From the NCBI RefSeq assembly GCF_022811665.1, contig NZ_CP094529.1, positions 620,001 to 684,000 on the forward strand: a DNA stretch of 64,000 nt. Direction: 5' to 3'. Below the pieces are notes generated by a model. That model made no database searches. It was not told the origin of the DNA and worked only from the letters and a program-made list of their open reading frames with translations. Made by a program: the position numbers and the translations under genes. Below are positions 9,468 to 17,188 of this stretch, piece by piece; within the stretch, counting starts at the first letter, position 1, and each line of letters opens with the position of its first letter. This stretch comes from Chryseobacterium oryzae (GTDB lineage Bacteria; Bacteroidota; Bacteroidia; Flavobacteriales; Weeksellaceae).

Positions 9468-11165
9468 ATGAAAAAGAATATACTTTTAACAATAGCCACT
9501 GCATTTTTATTGGGAACAACGTCCTGTAATGATTTTCTGGACAATCAGCCAAGAGGTGTGCTTTCCGAGACCGATGTGGTAACACCGCAAAATGTAGATG
9601 GTTTCGTGGTTGCAGCATATGCCTCTATGGGAAATGACCATTATGACACGCCTTTCAGCCTTTGGCCATACGGCAATGTACGTTCAGACGACGCTTACAA
9701 AGGCGGAAGTGGTACGAACGATATCCAGGCTTTTCACTTTTTTGAAATTTCAAATAACATCCGTTCAGATTTTGGGGAGTTAGACCGTCTTTGGTATCTC
9801 AATTATGTCGGAATTGGCCGATGTAATAAGGCGATTGCAGCATTGAACCAATTGACAGATGCGCAATATCCGAACAAGCAGAAACGTATTGCAGAAATGA
9901 AATTCGTGAGAGGTCATTTTTACTTCTTGCTTAAAGAATTGTTTAAATATGTGCCTTATGTAGACGAAAATACGCCGCTAGACGATTATCCGAAAATTTC
10001 CAACCGTGCTAAAACCGACCAACAGCTTTGGGATGCAATTGCTTCAGATTTTGAATTTGCAGCTGCTAATTTGCCAATGACACAATCGGAAGTCGGAAGA
10101 CCAAAGAAAAGTGCCGCGTATGCGTATTTAGCCAAAGTGAGATTGTATCAGGCTTATGAGCAGGATAATAATTATACAGTAACCTCAATTAATCCGGCAA
10201 CGCTTCAGAAGTCCATTGATGCAGCGAATCAGGTAATTGGGAACTATACACTAGAATCTGATTTTGGTTATAACTTTTTACCGGGAGCCCACCAAAACGG
10301 ACCGGAATCGGTGTTTTCTATTCAGTTTTCAGCCAATGACGGAACACTTTTCGGAAGACTAAATTATGGTGACGTTTTGTCTTTGCCACAAGGTTTGGGA
10401 TGCTGTGATTTCCACAAGCCGAGCCAGAATTTGGTCAACGCTTTCAAAACCACGCCGGATGGTTTGCCGATGTTTGATAATTTTAATGATACGGATTTGA
10501 ATTACAATCAGTTGAGTAATTACAAAGTAGACCCTAGGTTGTACCATACGGTAGCATTGCCGGGATTGCCTTGGAAATATGATGAAAATAAAATCTATCA
10601 GGAAAGCTGGAACAGAAGCCCCGGAACTTACGGTTATTATGCTTCTCTAAAAGAAAATGTACCGGTAGGTTGTGGCTGTACCGTGAATGTAGACCCGTTC
10701 TATGGCAATTCTAAAAACAGAATCATCATCCGTTATTCCGATGTTTTGTTGATGAAAGCAGAAGCTTTGATAGAATTGGGACAACAAGATGCCGCTTTAC
10801 CATTGATTAATCAGGTAAGACAGCGTGCCGCTAACAGTACCATTTTGACAGGCAGTTATACAACCAACAACCTGATTAGCAAATATCAGCCGGGTGTTAA
10901 CTGTACGTGGACACAGGATTATGCAAGAAAAGCCTTGAGATGGGAACGTAGAATGGAGTTTGCGATGGAAGGCAGCCGTTTCTTCGATTTGGTAAGATGG
11001 GGCGTAACTGCAAGCACGATGAACACGTATTATTCGGGTGAAAAAACGAAACGTTCTTATTATTCTCAGGCAGGCTTTGACCACGGCATTGAAGAATATT
11101 GCCCGATCCCTTTGGCTCAAATCAACTTTAGCCAAGGCTTGTACAAACAAAATAATGGGTACTAA
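9468..11165 (+). CDS. SusD/RagB surface glycan-binding lipoprotein (fructan locus)
   Basis: 565 residues from the ATG at 9468. An ATG four codons earlier (9456) is in frame, but starting at 9468 gives a standard lipoprotein signal MKKNILLTIATAFLLGTTSC. The cysteine is followed by NDFLDNQPRG, the usual SusD opening. The TPR-rich fold is recognisable by the segment MKFVRGHFYFLLKELFKYVP and the C-terminal signature RWERRMEFAMEGSRFFDLVRWG. SusD proteins close over SusC and bind the polysaccharide at the cell surface. Two CGCT/CGC-type cysteine clusters (GCCDFH, GCGCTVNV) are unusual and may be structural disulphides. Confidence 0.95.
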   Translation: MKKNILLTIATAFLLGTTSCNDFLDNQPRGVLSETDVVTPQNVDGFVVAAYASMGNDHYDTPFSLWPYGNVRSDDAYKGGSGTNDIQAFHFFEISNNIRSDFGELDRLWYLNYVGIGRCNKAIAALNQLTDAQYPNKQKRIAEMKFVRGHFYFLLKELFKYVPYVDENTPLDDYPKISNRAKTDQQLWDAIASDFEFAAANLPMTQSEVGRPKKSAAYAYLAKVRLYQAYEQDNNYTVTSINPATLQKSIDAANQVIGNYTLESDFGYNFLPGAHQNGPESVFSIQFSANDGTLFGRLNYGDVLSLPQGLGCCDFHKPSQNLVNAFKTTPDGLPMFDNFNDTDLNYNQLSNYKVDPRLYHTVALPGLPWKYDENKIYQESWNRSPGTYGYYASLKENVPVGCGCTVNVDPFYGNSKNRIIIRYSDVLLMKAEALIELGQQDAALPLINQVRQRAANSTILTGSYTTNNLISKYQPGVNCTWTQDYARKALRWERRMEFAMEGSRFFDLVRWGVTASTMNTYYSGEKTKRSYYSQAGFDHGIEEYCPIPLAQINFSQGLYKQNNGY

Positions 11166-11242
11166 ATTCAGGATTTGCAACTGCAAAATGTTCAAGAAAG
11201 CTTTTGGCGGTTTGTAAATCATTTTAAAACAAACAATCATTT

Positions 11243-12637
11243 ATGAAAACAATATTTAAAAATTTCCAATTAATCATCCTTCTGATGATTTCTGCAGCAT
11301 TGGTCTGGTCTTGCGATAGCCAGATGGAAGACGGTTTGGTGACGGATGTTTCGGTGAATGTCGCTTCTTTCAAAGTGAATGGTGTGTCAGGTGTTATCGA
11401 CAATCAAAATGATAAAATAACAGTGACTTTGCCATACGGAACGGCGGTTACAGCTATCTCTCCGGTTATAGAAATTCCGCAAGGTGCGAGTATTTCTCCG
11501 GCTTCCGGTGTGGTTCAGGATTTTACGCAGCCTGTAAAATACCGCGTTAAAAACGGAAATATCTACAAAGATTATACAGTAAGCGTTCAGCCTCAGGCTC
11601 CGATTATCAGTTTTAAAATCAATGGATTATCAGCAACGATTAATTCATCCAACAAGACGATTTCGTTGGTAATGCCGGAAGGAACCGACCTTACAGCTTT
11701 ACAACCTATTATTGAAACTGCAACTGGAGTCAGCATCAGCCCAGCTTCCGGTACTACGATTAATTTTACAAGTCCGGTATCTTTCACGGTGTCTAATGCC
11801 AATCTTACGGAAGTTTATACCGCAAAAGTAACAACACCAGTTTCAGGACCTTCTATCGCTTTTATCGGAATGGCAGCTACCAGAACGGGGCTTACAAACC
11901 CGGACGAAATTGCTGCGGCGGACTGGTTATTTGGGAAATTCTCAGGTGCAGTTTACGTGTCGATGGCGGATATTGCAAGTGGCGCAGTTAATTTAACAGG
12001 AATCAGCGTACTTTGGTGGCATTTTGATTCTGCAACAGCACTTCCGGGAGATGCGCTGAATGCGAATGTTACTTCTAAAATTAAAACCTATCTGAATGCT
12101 GGCGGAAATATTCTATTAACGAGTTTCGCTTCTCAGTATGTGGATGCTTTGGGCGTTGTTCCAGCTGGTAAAGGACCGAACAACGTGTTTGGAGATTTTC
12201 CACCCAATGGCTTTGTAGATGCCAACAACGATTGGGGGATTTCGTTCAAAGGGCACGAAACGCATCCAGTTTTCGATGGATTACAGACTTATGAATCCGG
12301 AAAAGCAAATCTTTTGCAAAAAGGGACTTTTAGATTGAATCATACCGCTTGGTGGTTTTTACCAGATTGGGGTGGTTACGTCAACGGAGCAGGCTGGAGA
12401 ACCCAAACTGGCGGTAACAATTTAGCGAGTGAAGCTTGGGATAATAACCTTGATGGTCGTGTCGCAATAGCTGAATATCCTGGTGGAACGGCGAATAAAA
12501 AATGCATCACGATTTCTATGGGCGCATACGATTGGTACAACGAGACGTCTAACGGAACGCCAAGCCAAGCCAACAGCTATCTTGATAATATCAAAAAACT
12601 GACGGAAAACAGCCTTAATTATCTTGTAACGAATTAA
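11243..12637 (+). CDS. Surface glycan-binding lipoprotein with tandem repeats, DUF4960-like C-terminus
   Basis: 464 residues with a lipobox signal (SAALVWSC). Two homologous Ig-like repeats of about 85 residues follow: residues ~34-113 and ~115-195 both contain FK(V/I)NG, P-x-G-T, ISPASG and a closing YKDYTVSV or EVYTAKV strand. The C-terminal part (about 200-464) has an alpha/beta pattern (IAFIGMAATRT, VLWWHFDSA, NILLTSFASQYVDALG) that resembles DUF4960, a family I associate with Bacteroides fructan loci. By position after SusD it corresponds to SusE/F-type or BT1761-type levan-binding proteins. It should display on the cell surface and bind fructan. Family naming is from memory and tentative. 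Confidence 0.7.
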   Translation: MKTIFKNFQLIILLMISAALVWSCDSQMEDGLVTDVSVNVASFKVNGVSGVIDNQNDKITVTLPYGTAVTAISPVIEIPQGASISPASGVVQDFTQPVKYRVKNGNIYKDYTVSVQPQAPIISFKINGLSATINSSNKTISLVMPEGTDLTALQPIIETATGVSISPASGTTINFTSPVSFTVSNANLTEVYTAKVTTPVSGPSIAFIGMAATRTGLTNPDEIAAADWLFGKFSGAVYVSMADIASGAVNLTGISVLWWHFDSATALPGDALNANVTSKIKTYLNAGGNILLTSFASQYVDALGVVPAGKGPNNVFGDFPPNGFVDANNDWGISFKGHETHPVFDGLQTYESGKANLLQKGTFRLNHTAWWFLPDWGGYVNGAGWRTQTGGNNLASEAWDNNLDGRVAIAEYPGGTANKKCITISMGAYDWYNETSNGTPSQANSYLDNIKKLTENSLNYLVTN

Positions 12638-12648
12638 AATCAGAACCA

Positions 12649-14190
12649 ATGACAATCAGAAAAATATATTTAACCGCCGTGATGGGTTTGGCGATGTTTT
12701 CTTGCCAGAATAATGACTCGGTGACGGATGTGAATCCGGATGACATTTTTAAACAGACCAATGTATTTCCGGTTCCGCCAAACCAGTGGATGGGAGGGAA
12801 TAATCCTTATTACACCGCAGGTTACGTGGGGGATGTGATGCCGTACTACGAAAACGGAATCTTCCATTTGTTTTTCCTGCACGATGCTAAAACCAAACCG
12901 GCAGGCGAAGGTTTCCACGATATTCACAGCTTTGATACCTCTAATTTTAAAGATTTTAACTATCAGGGAAGACAAATTCCTTATGGATTGGCTTCTGAAC
13001 CTGATTTTGGCGTCGGAACCGGAAGTCTTGTGAAAGTGGGGAACACTTATTATTACTATTATACTGGGCACAACGAGGTGGCATCCTTCATCTCGAACAA
13101 TCCTAGAGAAAGTGTTTTGCTGGCAACCAGCACCGATTTGAAGAACTGGACGAAAGTTAAAAACTTTAAAATGACCGCTCCGGCAGGTTATTACGATTAT
13201 GAATACCGTGACCCACACGTATTTTTCAATTCTGAGGACGGCAAATACTGGATGTTGGTTTCGGCGCAGACTTCAGCTAAAAAAGCGGTCGTTTTAAAAT
13301 ATACCACGACCAATCCTGCAAGTGGAAACTGGACGGTAGAAAATCCGATTTATACCACATCGGCATCCGAAAATTATATAATGCTGGAATGTCCGGATTT
13401 ATTTAAAATGGGCAATTACTGGTATTTGGTATTTTCCGAAAACTGGAGCAGCAACAGCGGAACGCATTACCGCATCGCCACTTCTCCTAACGGACCTTGG
13501 ACAACGCCTGCAAACGACCGTTTGGATGGTTCTTATCTTTATGCTGCAAAAACAGTCTCTGATAACACCGACCGCTATTTGGTGGGATGGACGGCAAGAA
13601 AAGTCCCTGAAAGCAATACAGGCGGAAAAGACTGGGCGGGAAATCTCGTTACGCATAAACTTGTCCAAAACTCAGATGGAACTTTAGGTGTAAAGCCAGT
13701 TTCTTCCATCGCATCGGTGTTTGGAAATAATACATCGCTTTCAGTGGATAAAATCAGTGGAACGGCTTCCCAAAACGGCAATAGCTTTAATCTGTCAGGA
13801 ACGTCTCAGGTAATGTTCAGCAAACTGCAGAAAGCCAATCAAATTAATTTTACGCTAAATGCATCTTCCAGCGGACAATCGGGATTGATTCTTTCACAGG
13901 ATAATGATGGTCAAAATGGCTATAAAATTGCTTTTGAACCCGCTAACAATCGTATTGCAAGCTATGTGATGAGCAGCGGAAATGAGACTTTGGACAACAG
14001 TTATCCTTTGTCGGGCATTTCCGGAACCAATTATAATGTCACCGCTTATATCAGCAATGATGTTTGCGTGGTTTATGTGAATGACAAAGTGGCGTTCAGC
14101 AACCGTGTTTACGATGTTGTTAACAAAAAATGGAGTATTTTTGGAACATCAAACAGTACATTCAGTAATATTAATATCAAAAATCCTTAA
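12649..14190 (+). CDS. Divergent GH32 lipoprotein, probable surface endo-acting fructanase
   Basis: 513 residues with lipobox AMFSC (Cys19), so probably surface anchored. The GH32 triad aligns but the first motif is altered: where family members have WMNDPNG this protein reads YVGDVMP with Asp62 as the presumed nucleophile, followed by the normal YYENGIFHLFF. YRDP (Asp188) and LECPDLF (Glu247) are canonical. The C-terminal beta-sandwich spans about 370-513. In the B. thetaiotaomicron levan locus the surface enzyme BT1760 is an endo-levanase, and by location this enzyme would play that part. Linkage specificity is inference. It starts 11 bases after the binding protein and ends 3 bases before the kinase. 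Confidence 0.88.
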   Translation: MTIRKIYLTAVMGLAMFSCQNNDSVTDVNPDDIFKQTNVFPVPPNQWMGGNNPYYTAGYVGDVMPYYENGIFHLFFLHDAKTKPAGEGFHDIHSFDTSNFKDFNYQGRQIPYGLASEPDFGVGTGSLVKVGNTYYYYYTGHNEVASFISNNPRESVLLATSTDLKNWTKVKNFKMTAPAGYYDYEYRDPHVFFNSEDGKYWMLVSAQTSAKKAVVLKYTTTNPASGNWTVENPIYTTSASENYIMLECPDLFKMGNYWYLVFSENWSSNSGTHYRIATSPNGPWTTPANDRLDGSYLYAAKTVSDNTDRYLVGWTARKVPESNTGGKDWAGNLVTHKLVQNSDGTLGVKPVSSIASVFGNNTSLSVDKISGTASQNGNSFNLSGTSQVMFSKLQKANQINFTLNASSSGQSGLILSQDNDGQNGYKIAFEPANNRIASYVMSSGNETLDNSYPLSGISGTNYNVTAYISNDVCVVYVNDKVAFSNRVYDVVNKKWSIFGTSNSTFSNINIKNP

Positions 14191-14193
14191 TTA

Positions 14194-15102
14194 ATGTTTT
14201 CAAATAAAAATATCAATGCCGTCAGTTATGGAGAGGTGCTTTTCGATGTATTCGGGGAAGAAAAGAAAATTGGTGGTGCGCCGCTTAATCTGGCACTCAG
14301 AACCGCTTCTTTTGGTTTTCCTGTAGCGATGATAAGCGCGATTGGGAATGATGAAGACGGCAAAGTAATTTGCGATTATGTCAAAGACCATCAGCTTGAC
14401 GCCAGCGGCATTATTACCGTTGAGGATTACAATACCGGCGTAGTGCAAGTTTCTCTTAACGAAAGAGGTTCGGCAACCTACGAAATCAAGTTTCCGTCTG
14501 CGTGGGATTTTATTACGATGAATGAAGAAACTGAAAAATTGGTCAAAAATGCGGATGTTTTCTTTTACGGTAGCTTAATTTGCCGCAATGACGTTTCGAA
14601 AAATACGCTTTTTCAATTATTGGATTCTAACCCCAATATGTTTAAGGTTTTTGATGTGAATCTTAGAAAGCCGCATTATAATATCGAAGTTTTAAAACAA
14701 CTGATGGATAAAGCGGATTTTATCAAGTTTAATGATGAAGAAATTCTGGAAATCGCTTCAGAACTGGGTTTCAATTCCGAAGATTTGGAAGAGAACATCC
14801 GTTTTATTTCTGACAAAACCAATACAAAATCCATCTGCGTGACTTTAGGAAAACACGGTTCAATCCTGCTTTGGGAAGGCGTAATGTACAGACACGGCGG
14901 ATATCCTGTGAAAGTGGCGGATACCGTTGGTGCAGGTGATTCTTTCCTGGCGAGTTTGATCGCAAAATTGATATCTGACAAAAATCCTGATGCTGCACTG
15001 GATTTTGCCAGTGCTGTTGGTGCTTTGGTGGCGAGCTATACCGGTGCCAATCCGAAGCTTGATAACGCGGAAATTGAAGAATTTTTAAAAGAAAATGTTT
15101 AA
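14194..15102 (+). CDS. PfkB-family fructokinase
   Basis: 302 residues, the usual ribokinase-family length. It shows the N-terminal SYGEVLFDVFG with the substrate-binding IGGAPLNLALRTASFG, and the C-terminal DTVGAGDSFLASL in which Asp249 is the catalytic base and GAG the anion hole. The enzyme phosphorylates fructose with ATP in the cytoplasm, feeding glycolysis after hydrolysis and import by the preceding gene products. It begins 3 bases after the GH32 stop, so translation is probably coupled, and a strong terminator follows. Fructose rather than another sugar is inferred from the locus, matching BT1757. Confidence 0.92.
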   Translation: MFSNKNINAVSYGEVLFDVFGEEKKIGGAPLNLALRTASFGFPVAMISAIGNDEDGKVICDYVKDHQLDASGIITVEDYNTGVVQVSLNERGSATYEIKFPSAWDFITMNEETEKLVKNADVFFYGSLICRNDVSKNTLFQLLDSNPNMFKVFDVNLRKPHYNIEVLKQLMDKADFIKFNDEEILEIASELGFNSEDLEENIRFISDKTNTKSICVTLGKHGSILLWEGVMYRHGGYPVKVADTVGAGDSFLASLIAKLISDKNPDAALDFASAVGALVASYTGANPKLDNAEIEEFLKENV

Positions 15103-15118
15103 GCATTTTTCGAATCAT

Positions 15119-15158
15119 AAAAATTGCGCTATTGTACGTCATTAGCGCAATTTTTTTT
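15119..15158 (+). terminator. Terminator ending the fructan operon
   Basis: An 11-bp perfect stem AAATTGCGCTA (15121-15131) / TAGCGCAATTT (15143-15153) with an 11-base loop, followed by a T run. It lies 17 bases after the fructokinase stop. Confidence 0.88.
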
Positions 15159-15261
15159 AATATTTTAACAAAAATATAATTACCATTTTAATTATTAAAT
15201 ATTTAAATAATTTGTTCTGAGGATTATGTGGAGACTGAATTATCTTCACTAAATTAGCAGA

Positions 15262-15269
15262 TATATTTG
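15262..15269 (+). promoter_or_regulatory. Candidate -7 box (TATATTTG) of the DUF6377-type regulator
   Basis: TATATTTG matches the Bacteroidota TAnnTTTG consensus and lies only 8 bases before the ATG at 15278, so the transcript could be leaderless or nearly so. No -33 TTG at 19-20 bases was seen. Confidence 0.4.
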
Positions 15270-15277
15270 CGTTTTAT

Positions 15278-16912
15278 ATGATAAGCCCGTTTCTGAAAAG
15301 CATTTTTTCCTTCTTTATTTTAGCATCTGTATTGCTTTCTTGTAAAAAAGAAAATAAAGTAAATGCCAATGAAATACTCCTGCGACAATTGGATAAAACC
15401 ATCCGTGAAAAAAAATCTTTTGAAATTAAAAAGAAAAGAAAAATTAATCATTTAAAATCAAAAATAAATATTGGAGGTAATTCAGACAGCATTAATTTTC
15501 AACTTAATTATTTAATTGTAGAAGAATATTTGGGTTACCAGTGCGATTCTGCTTATTCTTATTCTTACGCCAACGAAGAATTGGCTCTTAAAAACAAAAA
15601 TGATTCCTGGCTATACCAGACACTTATCCAAAGGTCGGTTCTTCTTTCTACTTCGGGTCTTTTTTTGGAGTCAGAAAATATTCTGAATAAAATTGATCAG
15701 AAAAATTTACCTCTTCCGCTTCGTTTTTCCTATAATTCTGCGTATGAATGCCTTTATTCTAACCTTTTAGATTATACAGGCGAGGAAAATCTTTATGGCA
15801 AAATTTACAAAAAGAAATTAGCAGATTACTACGAGTCTGCTTATACCTCTCTAAAGCCTAATGATCCGTTTTATTATCTTTTTTTAAGCCATAAAAACAG
15901 GATAAATGACGACTGGGAATCTGCTAATAATAATATTGACAAGTTTCTTCAAACCACAAAAGCAGGAACCAGACTACACGCGATAGGAAGCTATTGTAAA
16001 GCTGTTATAGAAGCTAGGTTGGGAAATATAGATTCTCAGGAAAAGTTTTTAATTTATTCCGCAATATCAGATTTGCAGTCATCCACGAAGGAAAACCGAT
16101 CTATGCAGGAGCTTGCAAGTGTGGAATATAAAAAAGACGATACCGAAAGAGCTTACAATTATATACAATCTGCGCTGGAAGATGCTAATTTCTATAACGC
16201 CAGATTTAGAAGTATACAAATAAGTAAAGTCCAACCGATTATTGAAAATTCTTACCTTCTTACCATCAATTCGCAGAACACAAAATTGCGCTGGTCGGTC
16301 TTTTTAATCAGTTTTTTATTATTGGGATTAATTGTTACCACGTATTTTATTTACAGACAGTTAAAAATTATAGCTAAATCGAGAAATGAACTTTCTCTTT
16401 TAAACACAGATTTGAAGGCAACCAACGCTAAGTTAGACGAAGCAAATCATGTAAAAGAGGAATATGTTGCCTTTTTCATCAACCAGTGTTCTATTTATTT
16501 GAAGAAATTCGAAAAATATAAAAATCTGATTGCTAAAAGATTGTCTGTTGGTCAGATAGATAAATTAACCGAAATGGTTAATAACAAAAACAGCGTAGAA
16601 TTAGACTTAAATGACCTATACATCAGTTTCGATAAAGCCTTTCTTAGAATTTATCCCAATTTTGTTACAGAGGTGAACAAACTCATCAAGAAAGATTCTC
16701 AGTACGAAGTTACGGATGTACTCAATACAGAACTTAGAATCTATGCTCTAATAAGATTAGGAATTAATGATGCGGCTCAAATTTCAGATTTTTTAAGATA
16801 CTCTTTAAGGACGATTTATAATTATAAGAGTAAAGTGAAAGCAAAATCGGTGATTGAAAATGATGATTTTGAAGCCAAAATCATGGAAATTGGCTCTATA
16901 AATACTCAATAG
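15278..16912 (+). CDS. DUF6377-type membrane-bound transcriptional regulator
   Basis: 544 residues. The N-terminal signal with a lipobox-like LLSCKK precedes the family opening: a LLRQLDKTIREKKSFEIKKK helix and LNYLIVEEYLGYQCDSAYSY. TPR-like helical repeats run to about 330, one membrane helix sits near residues 342-363 (WSVFLISFLLLGLIVTTYFI), then a coiled coil and a cytoplasmic C-terminus with a helix-turn-helix-like segment (LGINDAAQISDFLRYSLRTIYNYKSKVKAKS). Proteins of this kind commonly sit beside SusCD genes in Bacteroidota and are taken to sense sugar outside and bind DNA inside; the mechanism is not established. Lying between two sugar loci, it could serve either, with the downstream one likelier by composition. 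Confidence 0.75.
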   Translation: MISPFLKSIFSFFILASVLLSCKKENKVNANEILLRQLDKTIREKKSFEIKKKRKINHLKSKINIGGNSDSINFQLNYLIVEEYLGYQCDSAYSYSYANEELALKNKNDSWLYQTLIQRSVLLSTSGLFLESENILNKIDQKNLPLPLRFSYNSAYECLYSNLLDYTGEENLYGKIYKKKLADYYESAYTSLKPNDPFYYLFLSHKNRINDDWESANNNIDKFLQTTKAGTRLHAIGSYCKAVIEARLGNIDSQEKFLIYSAISDLQSSTKENRSMQELASVEYKKDDTERAYNYIQSALEDANFYNARFRSIQISKVQPIIENSYLLTINSQNTKLRWSVFLISFLLLGLIVTTYFIYRQLKIIAKSRNELSLLNTDLKATNAKLDEANHVKEEYVAFFINQCSIYLKKFEKYKNLIAKRLSVGQIDKLTEMVNNKNSVELDLNDLYISFDKAFLRIYPNFVTEVNKLIKKDSQYEVTDVLNTELRIYALIRLGINDAAQISDFLRYSLRTIYNYKSKVKAKSVIENDDFEAKIMEIGSINTQ

Positions 16913-16997
16913 ATTTACTTTTTATTTTATAGGTTAAAATGCTAATGATTTAATTATCAGTAGTTATTTTTTGTAAAACTCTTTTAAACCTTTACCT

Positions 16998-17033
16998 AAA
17001 TACCCGTAGATATCTTCTGCGGGTATTTTAATT
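16998..17033 (+). terminator. Terminator after the DUF6377-type regulator
   Basis: A 13-bp stem with one G-T pair, AAATACCCGTAGA (16998-17010) / TCTGCGGGTATTT (17016-17028), loop of 5, followed by TTAATTTTT. Confidence 0.85.
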
Positions 17034-17041
17034 TTTAAGTA

Positions 17042-17095
17042 GGGATATATTAGCAACAATCAATTAACCTTATGTTAATGATCGGTTCACGAAAC
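17042..17095 (+). promoter_or_regulatory. Regulatory region of the second SusC gene
   Basis: GGGATATATTAGC at 17042-17054 is identical over 13 bases to 3025-3037 upstream of the fructan locus. A TTCACGAAAC element at 17086-17095 echoes the CGAAAC motifs of that locus. If TATATTAG is the -7 box, the mRNA has a leader of about 130 bases. The element begins directly after the preceding terminator. Confidence 0.5.
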
Positions 17096-17188
17096 TGAAA
17101 TCTTAACATTCTTTTTGAATTTTAAAAAGGAAATTCAGAAAAATTTTAACAAGAATTATTACAAACTATATAAATAAACCTTTACTAA

